From contig DGUE01000114.1 in the NCBI GenBank assembly GCA_002393895.1, positions 3,658-28,258 on the forward strand: a stretch of DNA of 24,601 nt. Reading direction: 5' to 3'. This document shows, in pieces, positions 14,703-22,266 of this stretch. Position 1 is the stretch's first letter. Each line of letters starts with the position of its first letter. The position numbers and the translations under genes were made by a program. A model generated the notes under the pieces. The model ran no database searches and was not told the origin of the DNA. It saw only the letters and a program-made list of their open reading frames with translations. The DNA is from Bacteroidales bacterium UBA4318 (GTDB lineage: Bacteria > Bacteroidota > Bacteroidia > Bacteroidales > UBA932).

Positions 14703-16470
14703 TCCTCTCCCGCAGCCACTGCGCATCGGAATCATCCAGATACGGCCGCAGGCGGTCGTAAACCAGGGCGTGATAGTCGTTCAGCCAGTCGCGTTCCGCA
14801 GGGGTAAGCATTTCCACCAGCAGGGGTGAGGTGTCGAAAGGGCAAAGCGTCAGCGGCTCGAAACGCAGCCAGCGGCCGAAATCGTTAGTGCCCGCATCCA
14901 CACAGAGCAAAAGGTTTTCGTGACGCACGCCGGACAGGCCTTCGCGGTAGATTCCCGGTTCATCCGAAACAACCATCCCGGCCTCGAAACCGGCAGGATT
15001 CAGGCTCTGGCGTATATCCTGCGGCCCCTCATGAACTCCCAGGAACCAGCCCACGCCATGGCCCGTGCCGTGCCCGAAATTCCGCTGATGACTCCAGAGA
15101 GGTTCGCGTGCCAGGGCGTCCAGCCTGCATCCGGGCGTGCCCAGAGGGAAGATGGCGGAAGCCAGGCCGATATGCCCGCGCAGCACCAGGGTATAGTCTT
15201 CCATCTCGAGCCGCGTGCATGAGCCCAGGGCCCATGTGCGGGTGATGTCGGTTGTGCCGTTCAGGTACTGCCCGCCGGAATCGCAGAGATACAGCCCGTG
15301 CGGCTCCAGCATGGGTGCCCCGGCCTTCGGAGTTATGTAGTGCGGCAGGGCCGCGGAAGGCCCGTAGGCCGATATGGTCTCAAAGCTGTCGCCCTGGTAT
15401 CCGGGGATTTCTGCGCGAAGTTGCCCGAGGTGAACGGCCGCGTCCCATTCGCTGACCGCCCGGTCGTTCTGCATGCAGCGGTCCAGCCAGTGGAGGAAGC
15501 GCACCATGGCAATGCCGTCCTGCAGGTGGCAGTCCCGCATGCCTCCTATTTCTATGGAATTTTTCACCGCCTTCCACTCCTGCACCGGAGAGGCGCATTC
15601 CACCAGGCGCGAAGGCCCGATCAAGGCCGAGAGATGGTAGTTTAGATCCGCCGCGGCAACGCTTCCGTCTATCTCGCTCATGGCAATCTCTATCTCCTCA
15701 TAATAACGGAGGAAGATGCCGTCCTCGCGCAGCTCTGTAAAGGTTTTCTCCGTACCTGCATCCTCCACCTCCTCCTTCAGGACGAACCATTCCGCGGTCT
15801 CTGATCCTACCAGGAGGAAGGAAATTACCAGGGGATTGTACTCGATATCAGATGCCCTCACGTTCAGGGCCCAGGCTATGTCGTCCAGGGAGCTCAGGAG
15901 GATGTAGTCCACCCCCTTTTCGGCGATCCAGTCCCGCAGGCGGCCGAGGCGTTCGATGCGGCTTTCGCCGGGATCGACTGTGAAGATGGGAGTCTGGGGA
16001 ATGCCCGGCCGGTCGGCCCAGATGGCATCCAGCAGGTTGGGCACGCTCACCAGATGGCAGGCTGCCCCGTCGGCATTCAGCCCTGACTTTATCTCGCGTG
16101 CGAAGCCGGCCGCCACGCAAAGCCCGTCCAGAGCGATGTAAACCTCGCTCTCTCCGGCGAACTTCTGCCTTATCCATTCGGGGATGGGCACCTGCTCCGG
16201 CACTCTCATCTTATGCAGTTCCACCCCGGTGCCCTGCAGTTGCTGCACGGCCTGGATGAAGTAGCGGGTGTCGGTCCAGAGCCCGGCATGGTCCAGGGTG
16301 ACCACCACATCGCCGGCCTCGCCGGTGAAGCCGGTCAGCCACTGCACGCACTTCCAGCGCTCAGCCGGATACTCGCTGCCGTGGGGGTCGCTGCCGGTGA
16401 TGATGACGGCATCCCATCCGCGGCTGCGCATCATCGCGCGCAGCTGTTCAATCCTATCAGCGTATGCCAT
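14689..16470 (-). CDS. pepP: Xaa-Pro aminopeptidase, M24B family
   Basis: This cytoplasmic metallopeptidase removes an N-terminal residue that precedes proline. At 593 residues it has the long form common in Bacteroidota: two creatinase-like N-terminal domains (about 1-150 and 155-310) and a C-terminal pita-bread catalytic domain. All five metal ligands are present: Asp397 (LCDSGGQY), Asp408 (GTTDITRTW), His471 (GHGTGHGVG), Glu504 (VSDEPGIY) and Glu518 (VRHENLLL). The catalytic domain is therefore intact. The start codon lies inside the last 14 bases of the upstream SGNH gene, indicating an operon with coupled translation. The 3' end overlaps the convergent membrane-protein gene. Confidence 0.95.
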   Translation of the reverse strand: MAYADRIEQLRAMMRSRGWDAVIITGSDPHGSEYPAERWKCVQWLTGFTGEAGDVVVTLDHAGLWTDTRYFIQAVQQLQGTGVELHKMRVPEQVPIPEWIRQKFAGESEVYIALDGLCVAAGFAREIKSGLNADGAACHLVSVPNLLDAIWADRPGIPQTPIFTVDPGESRIERLGRLRDWIAEKGVDYILLSSLDDIAWALNVRASDIEYNPLVISFLLVGSETAEWFVLKEEVEDAGTEKTFTELREDGIFLRYYEEIEIAMSEIDGSVAAADLNYHLSALIGPSRLVECASPVQEWKAVKNSIEIGGMRDCHLQDGIAMVRFLHWLDRCMQNDRAVSEWDAAVHLGQLRAEIPGYQGDSFETISAYGPSAALPHYITPKAGAPMLEPHGLYLCDSGGQYLNGTTDITRTWALGSCTRLEMEDYTLVLRGHIGLASAIFPLGTPGCRLDALAREPLWSHQRNFGHGTGHGVGWFLGVHEGPQDIRQSLNPAGFEAGMVVSDEPGIYREGLSGVRHENLLLCVDAGTNDFGRWLRFEPLTLCPFDTSPLLVEMLTPAERDWLNDYHALVYDRLRPYLDDSDAQWLRERTIPV

Positions 16471-17563
16471 ACTTGCGGAGAATCTTCACTACTGGCTTGC
16501 GGATGGATTCCGCCCAGAGGGTGTAGCCGTAGTTGTCCGGATGCGTTCCGTCCACAGAGGCCTCGTGGCTCGCCGGGCAGGCTTCGGGATGGATGAAATA
16601 TACATCCTTATACTTCTTGCGGCCCTCGGGAGTGGATTTTATCTCCTTGAAGATGGCTTCCGCCATATCTATCTTGGCCTGCTCTTTCTCATCTTCCCCG
16701 GTGTTGAAGTTGCGCTTCTCGCGGTAGATGGTCTGCTGGAAGATCAGCGGTTTGCCGGGATGGGCGGCTATCATCCTGTCGATGAAGGGCACCAGGCGCT
16801 CGCGTATCTGCTTGGCGTTGGGGTTGGAGAAAGAGTCGAAGATGAAGGCTTCGGCATCCACATCCACCAGCACGTCGCAGAAGTAGTCCTGGAGCATGCA
16901 GCGGCCGCTGCATCCAAGGGAGAGCAACTGCAGGCCGGTGGCCCTGGAAAGCTGTGCCGGGTAGGCCATGCCTGCACGGCTGGTGCTGGATCCGTGGGTG
17001 TAGCTGGATCCCCAGATGGCGATGCGGTGGCGGAAGGGATTCTCTATCGCAGCGAGGCCGGAGCCCTTCTCCACGCCCACTTTGATGGAGAGTTCCTCGC
17101 TGTAGGTGGGGAAGTAAAGCAGGCATTCATGCTCGCTGCCGTCCATGTTGGCGATCAGGGTGAGAGGCTTGCCGGGATTCTTCCTGGGGCTCACTCCGGA
17201 TGATGCCCAAACCCATTTTCCGCCTTTGCGGATGTAGAGGTCGTAGCCCCGGGCGGAGATGATGCTGGTGTTGGTGGGATCGTCCATCTCGCCGTATTCC
17301 GTGAGTATGCTGATGCTCCTGGAATCGGTCTTGAACACGCAACCCATGCCGGAAGACATGCGCACGAGAAGATTCTCCCGTTTGGTGAAACCCTTGTAGG
17401 TGGTGGTGTCCACTCGGTGATAGGGGTTTGCAGTCTTGCCGGGCATGAGCTTGCCGATGAGGGTGAGGCTGCTGGCTTCGGTGTAGACGTAATCTTGTGC
17501 GGAAAGCCTGGCGGAGGCGAAGAATGCGGCAAAAACGGCCGCGATTAAAAGAGTTCTTTTCAT
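16457..17563 (-). CDS. Secreted GxDLY-domain SGNH hydrolase (probable carbohydrate esterase)
   Basis: The 368-residue protein has a signal peptide (residues 1-22, cleavage before Gln-Asp). An N-terminal beta-sandwich domain carries the GxDLY motif (GYDLY, about 106-110). A SGNH_hydro_3-type esterase domain follows. Block I is GSSYTHG with probable nucleophile Ser187, block III is represented by SNPN (about 246-249), and block V is DGTHPDN with Asp338 and His341. Proteins of this layout are usually annotated as acyl or acetyl esterases, and the substrate here is unknown. It is divergent from the GH3 gene across a 40-base gap. I chose the start at 17563, which gives the signal peptide; the upstream in-frame start at 17674 runs into GH3. 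Its end overlaps pepP by 14 bases. Confidence 0.85.
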   Translation of the reverse strand: MKRTLLIAAVFAAFFASARLSAQDYVYTEASSLTLIGKLMPGKTANPYHRVDTTTYKGFTKRENLLVRMSSGMGCVFKTDSRSISILTEYGEMDDPTNTSIISARGYDLYIRKGGKWVWASSGVSPRKNPGKPLTLIANMDGSEHECLLYFPTYSEELSIKVGVEKGSGLAAIENPFRHRIAIWGSSYTHGSSTSRAGMAYPAQLSRATGLQLLSLGCSGRCMLQDYFCDVLVDVDAEAFIFDSFSNPNAKQIRERLVPFIDRMIAAHPGKPLIFQQTIYREKRNFNTGEDEKEQAKIDMAEAIFKEIKSTPEGRKKYKDVYFIHPEACPASHEASVDGTHPDNYGYTLWAESIRKPVVKILRKYGIR

Positions 17564-17564
17564 G

Positions 17565-17595
17565 TTGTAAAGATAAGATAAAATCGTTATTTTTG
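17565..17595 (+). promoter_or_regulatory. Promoter of the GH3-dusB-lpxK cluster
   Basis: TTG at 17565-17567 and TATTTTTG at 17588-17595 are separated by 20 bases, the expected Bacteroidota -33/-7 spacing. The ATG follows 8 bases later at 17604, so the leader would be very short. Confidence 0.6.
17568..17575 (-). promoter_or_regulatory. Near-consensus -7 element for the SGNH-pepP operon
   Basis: The minus strand reads TATCTTTA, one mismatch from TAnnTTTG, 4 bases before the start codon. It lies between the two elements of the divergent GH3 promoter, so both transcripts must share this short region. Confidence 0.3.
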
Positions 17596-17603
17596 GTACA
17601 ATT

Positions 17604-19658
17604 ATGAAAAAGACTATAATCCTTTCCATCGCCCTCCTGACGGGCATGACCCTTGCAGCCGGCCCGCGAATCACTCAAGCCGACAAGGACCGCGCAGCAA
17701 AACTAGTGAGCCAGATGACCATCGACGAGAAGATCGAGATGATCTCCGGCAAGATCGATGCCTTCCACACCTACGGCATTCCCCGCCTGGGAATCCCTTC
17801 GATACGCATGGCGGACGGCCCCCAGGGCGTCCGTAACGTGGATGGCAAGAACATTAAAAGCACTTTCTACCCCTGCGGAGTTTCCGCGGCGGCCAGCTGG
17901 AACCGCGATGCCGTGCATGAAATGGGCGCCGGAATAGGCTGCGCCGCCAAGGCGCACGGAGTGCAGATAATGCTGGGCCCCGGTGTAAATATCTATCGTT
18001 CAGCCCTCTGCGGCCGCAACTTCGAGTATTACGGGGAGGACCCGTACCTGGCCAGCGAGACTGCCGCCAGCTTCATCGAGGGCATGCAGGATCAGGGCGT
18101 GATGTCCACCATCAAGCACTTCGCCCTCAACCAGCAGGAGTACGACCGCCACGGCACGAGTTCCAACGCCGACGAGCGCACCATAAACGAAATCTACTTC
18201 CCCACCTTCCGCAAGGCCGTGGAGAAGGCCGGCGTGGGAGCGGTGATGACCAGCTACAACCCCGTGAACGGCACTCACGCTGCCGAAAACCCCTGGCTGG
18301 TGCGGGAGAACCTGCGCAAGTGGGGGCACGAGGGCATAGTGATGACGGACTGGACATCCACATACAACACTCTCGATTTCATAATGGGGGGAGTGGACCT
18401 GGAGATGCCCATGAACTACGTCACCAATCCCGAAGCCGTCAAGGAGCTGCTTGCAAACGGCGTAATATCCGAGGCTGACCTCGACGAGAAATGCCAGAAC
18501 ATCCTTCAGGCACTGAGCGCTTTTGGATTCCTGGACAAGAATCTGGAGGCGGATCCTTCCGCAGAAGATAACGCACTCTCCCAGAAGCGCGCCTACGAAA
18601 TCGCCCTCGAGGGTCCGGTGCTTCTCAAGAATGAAAACGGCATCCTGCCCCTCAAGCCCGGCAAGAAGAACCTCATCGCCGTCATCGGCCCCAACGCAAA
18701 CACGATTGTCTGCGGCGGTGGATCCGGATGGGTTAACCCCGAAGACGGCAAGGGCGTCACCCTTGCCCAGGGCATGCTGAATCTCGGAAAGAAATGGAAC
18801 GTGAAGGTGCTTGAGACTCCCGATCCGGCGGTCCTGAAGAAAGCTGCAGCGGTGATTGTTTCCATTGGCTTCAACAAAAATACCGAGTCCGAAGGCCGCG
18901 ACAGGGAGTACTCCCTCGGCGATGAGCAGAACTCCCTTGTGCAGGAAGTTGCAGCCTTGAATCCCAACGTGGTGGTGGTCGCCAATTCCGGCGGCGAGTT
19001 CGACATCACCCCCTGGGCCGATAAGGTCAAGGCCATCATACTCGACTGGTATCCCGGACAGGAGGGAGGCAACGCTATCGCCACCATCCTAAGCGGCAGG
19101 GTGTCCCCTTCCGGACGCCTGCCATTCACTTTCTGGGGCGCTCTCGATGCCAATCCCGCCCAGAAGTGGTACCCCGCTCCGCCTCTGCATCCCAGAAAAA
19201 ACAGGGACCGCTATCCCTTCACGACCTATGGCGAGGGCATTTTCCTTGGCTACCGCGGAGTGGAGCATTTCGGCGTGAAGCCCATGTTTGCATTCGGTTA
19301 TGGCCTGACATACACCACTTTCGAGTATGTGGATGCCTCCGTGACCAGGTCGGGTGATGGTTTCGATGTGAGCTTTACCGTCCGTAATACGGGCAAGGCC
19401 GATGCGAAGGAGGTCGCCCAGGTATATGTGGCTCCTGAGAGCCCTTCAGTGATGCGCCCCGCAAGGGAGCTGAAGGGCTACGAAAAACTGCTGGTCCCCA
19501 AAGGAGCCTCGCAGAAGTATTCCATACACCTCGGCCCGGAAGCCTTCAGCTACTACGACGTCGATACCCACTCCTGGAAACTGGACCCCGGCAAATACCG
19601 CATACTCATTGGCGCATCCTCACAGGATATCCGCCTGGAAGTGCCTGTAACACTATGA
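17604..19658 (+). CDS. Glycoside hydrolase family 3 enzyme (beta-glucosidase-like), secreted
   Basis: GH3 enzymes release terminal beta-linked sugars with retention of configuration. This 684-residue protein has a signal peptide (about residues 1-19) and the standard three domains. The TIM barrel has ADGPQGVR, GRNFEYYGEDP, KHFALNQQE and the nucleophile Asp249 in VMTDW. The alpha/beta sandwich contains GRDREYSLGDEQ and the YPGQEGG and SGRLPFT segments. The C-terminal fibronectin III-like domain runs from about 590. There is no PA14 insert. The layout fits beta-glucosidases and beta-xylosidases, and the sugar cannot be told from sequence. The neighbouring secreted esterase-like gene hints at action on acylated plant or host glycans. 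Its stop overlaps dusB as ATGA. Confidence 0.93.
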   Translation: MKKTIILSIALLTGMTLAAGPRITQADKDRAAKLVSQMTIDEKIEMISGKIDAFHTYGIPRLGIPSIRMADGPQGVRNVDGKNIKSTFYPCGVSAAASWNRDAVHEMGAGIGCAAKAHGVQIMLGPGVNIYRSALCGRNFEYYGEDPYLASETAASFIEGMQDQGVMSTIKHFALNQQEYDRHGTSSNADERTINEIYFPTFRKAVEKAGVGAVMTSYNPVNGTHAAENPWLVRENLRKWGHEGIVMTDWTSTYNTLDFIMGGVDLEMPMNYVTNPEAVKELLANGVISEADLDEKCQNILQALSAFGFLDKNLEADPSAEDNALSQKRAYEIALEGPVLLKNENGILPLKPGKKNLIAVIGPNANTIVCGGGSGWVNPEDGKGVTLAQGMLNLGKKWNVKVLETPDPAVLKKAAAVIVSIGFNKNTESEGRDREYSLGDEQNSLVQEVAALNPNVVVVANSGGEFDITPWADKVKAIILDWYPGQEGGNAIATILSGRVSPSGRLPFTFWGALDANPAQKWYPAPPLHPRKNRDRYPFTTYGEGIFLGYRGVEHFGVKPMFAFGYGLTYTTFEYVDASVTRSGDGFDVSFTVRNTGKADAKEVAQVYVAPESPSVMRPARELKGYEKLLVPKGASQKYSIHLGPEAFSYYDVDTHSWKLDPGKYRILIGASSQDIRLEVPVTL

Positions 19659-20668
19659 AAATAGGCTCCTTAGATCTTGGTGAGAGGCCGGTGCTGCTGG
19701 CTCCGATGGAGGATGTGACGGACCTGAGTTTCCGCATCCTCTGCCGGGAGCAGGGGGCGGATATGGTATACACCGAATTCATCCCTTCCGACGGGCTGAT
19801 CCGCGATGCTACCAAGGCCCTTGCCAAGATGAAAACCCTCGAGGAGGAGGCTCCGGTTGGCATACAGATCTACGGGCATATCCCCGAATCCATGGTCGAG
19901 GCGGCGAAGATGGCGGACCATGCTGTGGAGCTGGTAGGAGGCCACGGGGCGGACGTGATAGATATCAACTTCGGCTGCCCGGTCACCAAGATCGCCGGCC
20001 GCGGAGCCGGTTCCGGCATGATGCGCTACCCCGACAAGATGGTAGCTATCACAAAGGCTGTAGTGGAGGCCGTGGGCAAGCCCGTGACCGTGAAGACGCG
20101 CCTCGGCTGGGATAATGACAGCAAGATTATCGTGGAGCTTGCCGAGCGCCTGCAAGATGTTGGAATCCAGGCGCTTACCATACACGGACGCACCCGCTGC
20201 CAGATGTACAAGGGGGAGGCCGACTGGACGCTGATAGGCGAAGTTAAGAACAATCCCCGCATGCATATTCCCATCATCGGCAACGGCGACATCACCACCC
20301 CCCAGAAGGCTAAAGAGGCTTTCGACCGCTATGGGGTGGACGGAATAATGGTAGGCCGCGCCACCTTCGGGCATCCCTGGCTCTTCCGGGAGATAAAGCA
20401 TTATCTCGCCACCGGGGAGGAACTTCCGCCGCTGTCGGTTGCTGAAAAGGTCGCCCTCGCCAAGCGCCAGCTGGAGCTGTCCCTGCACTATAAGGGCGAG
20501 CCCCGCGGAATCTACGAGATGCGCAGGCACCTGTCCTGCTACTTCAAGGGCCTTCCGGAGTTCAAGGAAACGCGCATGAAGATGGTCACAACCCTGGATC
20601 CTGGTGAACTTTTCGGGATTCTTGATTATATTTGCGAGCGTTATGCTGATACAACGCCTGATTCTTAG
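19655..20668 (+). CDS. dusB: tRNA-dihydrouridine synthase, DusB-like
   Basis: This FMN enzyme reduces specific uridines of tRNA to dihydrouridine using NADPH. It has 337 residues. The flavin-binding barrel starts with LAPMEDVTDLSFR. The catalytic cysteine is Cys108 in INFGCPVTKIAGRGAGS. VKTRLGWD, LTIHGRTRCQMYKGEADW, IIGNGDITTP and IMVGRATFGHPWLF give the usual FMN and tRNA-contacting motifs. The C-terminal helical domain is present. Its start overlaps the GH3 stop by four bases, and the lpxK start lies inside its 3' end. The link to a glycosidase and lipid A gene is probably transcriptional convenience, not a shared pathway. Confidence 0.94.
   Translation: MKIGSLDLGERPVLLAPMEDVTDLSFRILCREQGADMVYTEFIPSDGLIRDATKALAKMKTLEEEAPVGIQIYGHIPESMVEAAKMADHAVELVGGHGADVIDINFGCPVTKIAGRGAGSGMMRYPDKMVAITKAVVEAVGKPVTVKTRLGWDNDSKIIVELAERLQDVGIQALTIHGRTRCQMYKGEADWTLIGEVKNNPRMHIPIIGNGDITTPQKAKEAFDRYGVDGIMVGRATFGHPWLFREIKHYLATGEELPPLSVAEKVALAKRQLELSLHYKGEPRGIYEMRRHLSCYFKGLPEFKETRMKMVTTLDPGELFGILDYICERYADTTPDS
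20627..20634 (+). promoter_or_regulatory. Possible internal -7 element for lpxK within dusB
   Basis: TATATTTG matches TAnnTTTG exactly and lies 8 bases before the lpxK ATG at 20643. It sits inside coding sequence and no -33 TTG is present at proper distance, so it could be a chance match. Confidence 0.3.
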
Positions 20669-21635
20669 CCGCGCCGCCAAGGCCTGGCGGAAAGCCCCCG
20701 GAGCCGAAGTGCCTACCATCTGCGTGGGCAATATCACCGTCGGAGGGACGGGAAAGACTCCCCATACCGAGATGATTCTCCGCATGTTGCAGGAGGCCGG
20801 CCGCGGAGGTCTGGCCGTGCTTTCGCGCGGATACAAGCGCAAGAGCAAGGGCTTCCAGACGGTTCAGGCCGACAGCACGGCCGCATTCGCGGGCGATGAG
20901 CCCCTGCAGATCAAGCGCAAATTCCCGGACGTGACGGTAGCGGTGGACAGGAACCGGGTGGAGGGTTGCCAGAAGCTGGTCTCGGACGGCGCCGGCATCA
21001 TAGTTCTGGACGATGCGTTCCAGTATAAGAAACTCCACGCCAGCCTGAACATAGTGCTGGTGAATTCCCTCCGTCCCCTGGACAAGGACCGTCTGCTGCC
21101 CTTCGGCCGCCTTAGGGACCTTCCTTCCAGAATCAAGGATGCGGACATGGTGATAGTCACAAAGTGCCCTCACGAGATGGAAGCGGAGGAGCGTGAAGAG
21201 TGGCGGAGCCGGCTGAAACTCCGCGATGATCAGCCGCTTTACTTCACAACTGTAGAATATGATGTCCCGGTTCCCGTGTGGCCGGACGAGGCCGATCCCC
21301 GCTACAATTACTCCAAGACCGTGATCCTTTTCAGCGGCATTGCCGACGACAGAGGGCTGCGCGCGCACCTGAGCGACACATATAAGATAGTAGAGGCCGT
21401 GAAATTCCCGGACCATCATGCTTTCAGCAGGGGAGACATCCGTCAGATAGATGTGGCTGTGCGGGAGCATCCTACCGCTGCCCTCCTTACAACAGAAAAG
21501 GACGCTGCACGCGTCCTCGACTGTAAAGATGTCCCATTAGAAATACGCAAGCGCCTGTTTGCCGTGCCGGTGCGGGCCACGTTCGTGGAAGAAGCCGACC
21601 GGGAGGCCTTCGCGCAGCGCCTCGCTACACTGTAA
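20643..21635 (+). CDS. lpxK: Tetraacyldisaccharide 4'-kinase (lipid A biosynthesis)
   Basis: LpxK phosphorylates the tetraacyldisaccharide 1-phosphate precursor of lipid A at the inner membrane. With the ATG at 20643 the protein has 330 residues. The P-loop is GNITVGGTGKTPHT (about 30-43). The catalytic region is VLDDAFQ (Asp123-Asp124), with Ala in place of the common Gly, and the FPDHHAFS motif is present near the C-terminal third. The family usually carries a longer hydrophobic N-terminus, and an in-frame GTG at 20604 would add 13 residues (NFSGFLIIFASV) that fit it. The start is therefore uncertain. The gene overlaps dusB by 26 bases (65 with the GTG) and overlaps the end of convergent frr by 11 bases. 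Confidence 0.92.
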   Translation: MLIQRLILSRAAKAWRKAPGAEVPTICVGNITVGGTGKTPHTEMILRMLQEAGRGGLAVLSRGYKRKSKGFQTVQADSTAAFAGDEPLQIKRKFPDVTVAVDRNRVEGCQKLVSDGAGIIVLDDAFQYKKLHASLNIVLVNSLRPLDKDRLLPFGRLRDLPSRIKDADMVIVTKCPHEMEAEEREEWRSRLKLRDDQPLYFTTVEYDVPVPVWPDEADPRYNYSKTVILFSGIADDRGLRAHLSDTYKIVEAVKFPDHHAFSRGDIRQIDVAVREHPTAALLTTEKDAARVLDCKDVPLEIRKRLFAVPVRATFVEEADREAFAQRLATL

Positions 21636-22194
21636 GTATTTCCTTTTCCTTTGCGGCGACGATATCATCGACGTTCTTCACGAACTTGTCGGTGACTTTC
21701 TGCACCTCGCCTTCGCCTTCCTTCTCGGTATCCTCGCTCATGCCCTCGTTCTTCTGGGCTTTCTTGAGGAGTTCCATGGCGTCGCGGCGGGCGTTGCGCA
21801 CCACTACCTTGGCGGATTCTCCGGCAGCCTTGGCCTTCTTCACAAGGTCCTTGCGGCGCTCCTCGGTGAGGGCGGGCACCACGCAGCGGATGATTTCGCC
21901 ATTGTTCTGGGGAGTGAATCCGAGGTTGGCATCCAGGATGGCCTTCTCGATTACGGGGATCATGTTGCGCTCCCAGGGCTGTATTGCGAGGGTGCGGGCG
22001 TCAGGAGTGGTGACGGATGCAACCTGCATCAGCGGGGTGGGGGTGCCGTAATAGCTGACAGTCACGCCGTTGAAGATGGCGGGGCTGGCCTTACCTACGC
22101 GGTAGGTCTTGAGGTCTTCTTCAAGGAAGAGAACGGCTTCCTGCATTTTTTCTTCAGCGCCGTTCAGGATTTCTTTTGCTCTGTCGGTTAACAT
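21625..22194 (-). CDS. frr: Ribosome recycling factor
   Basis: RRF works with EF-G to split the ribosome after termination. The 189-residue length is close to the standard 185. The motifs are typical: LKTYRVGKASPAIFNGVTV near the N-terminus, YYGTPTPLMQVASVTTPDARTL, IQPWERNMIPVIEKAI, LTEERRKDLVKKAK and the KVVVRNARRDAMELLKK helix. It lies downstream of pyrH on the same strand, 63 bases away, the classic pyrH-frr pairing. No -7 box is visible in that gap, which instead carries a palindromic repeat, so it is probably read from the pyrH promoter. Confidence 0.96.
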   Translation of the reverse strand: MLTDRAKEILNGAEEKMQEAVLFLEEDLKTYRVGKASPAIFNGVTVSYYGTPTPLMQVASVTTPDARTLAIQPWERNMIPVIEKAILDANLGFTPQNNGEIIRCVVPALTEERRKDLVKKAKAAGESAKVVVRNARRDAMELLKKAQKNEGMSEDTEKEGEGEVQKVTDKFVKNVDDIVAAKEKEILTV

Positions 22195-22218
22195 ATCTTT
22201 TGTTGTTTTATTCAGTTA

Positions 22219-22246
22219 GATTCCTTCGCTTCGCTCGGAATGACAG
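22219..22246. repeat. Palindromic dispersed repeat, copy 2 (between pyrH and frr)
   Basis: A 28-base sequence begins GATTCCTTCGCTTCGCTCGG and ends in AATGACAG. It matches 27 of 28 bases of copy 1 inside hemW. Its ATTCC/GGAAT ends and internal CGCTTCGC allow a small hairpin. It occupies the only gap in the pyrH-frr operon. Confidence 0.85.
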
Positions 22247-22266
22247 TTATGCATGAGTTATGCATG
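22245..22266. repeat. Perfect tandem duplication of an 11-mer at the pyrH 3' end
   Basis: AGTTATGCATG occurs at 22245-22255 and again at 22256-22266. The second copy contains the pyrH stop codon, and the first abuts the palindromic repeat. The duplication leaves the PyrH C-terminus intact. Confidence 0.8.

Noticed and set aside
17564..17674. Upstream extension of the SGNH hydrolase frame
   Set aside because: It runs into the GH3 coding start and would mask the signal peptide.
19670..20848. Minus-strand 392-residue open frame
   Set aside because: It is the shadow of dusB and the start of lpxK, both of which have complete family motifs.
20586..21470. Minus-strand 294-residue open frame
   Set aside because: It is antisense to lpxK with no recognisable domain.
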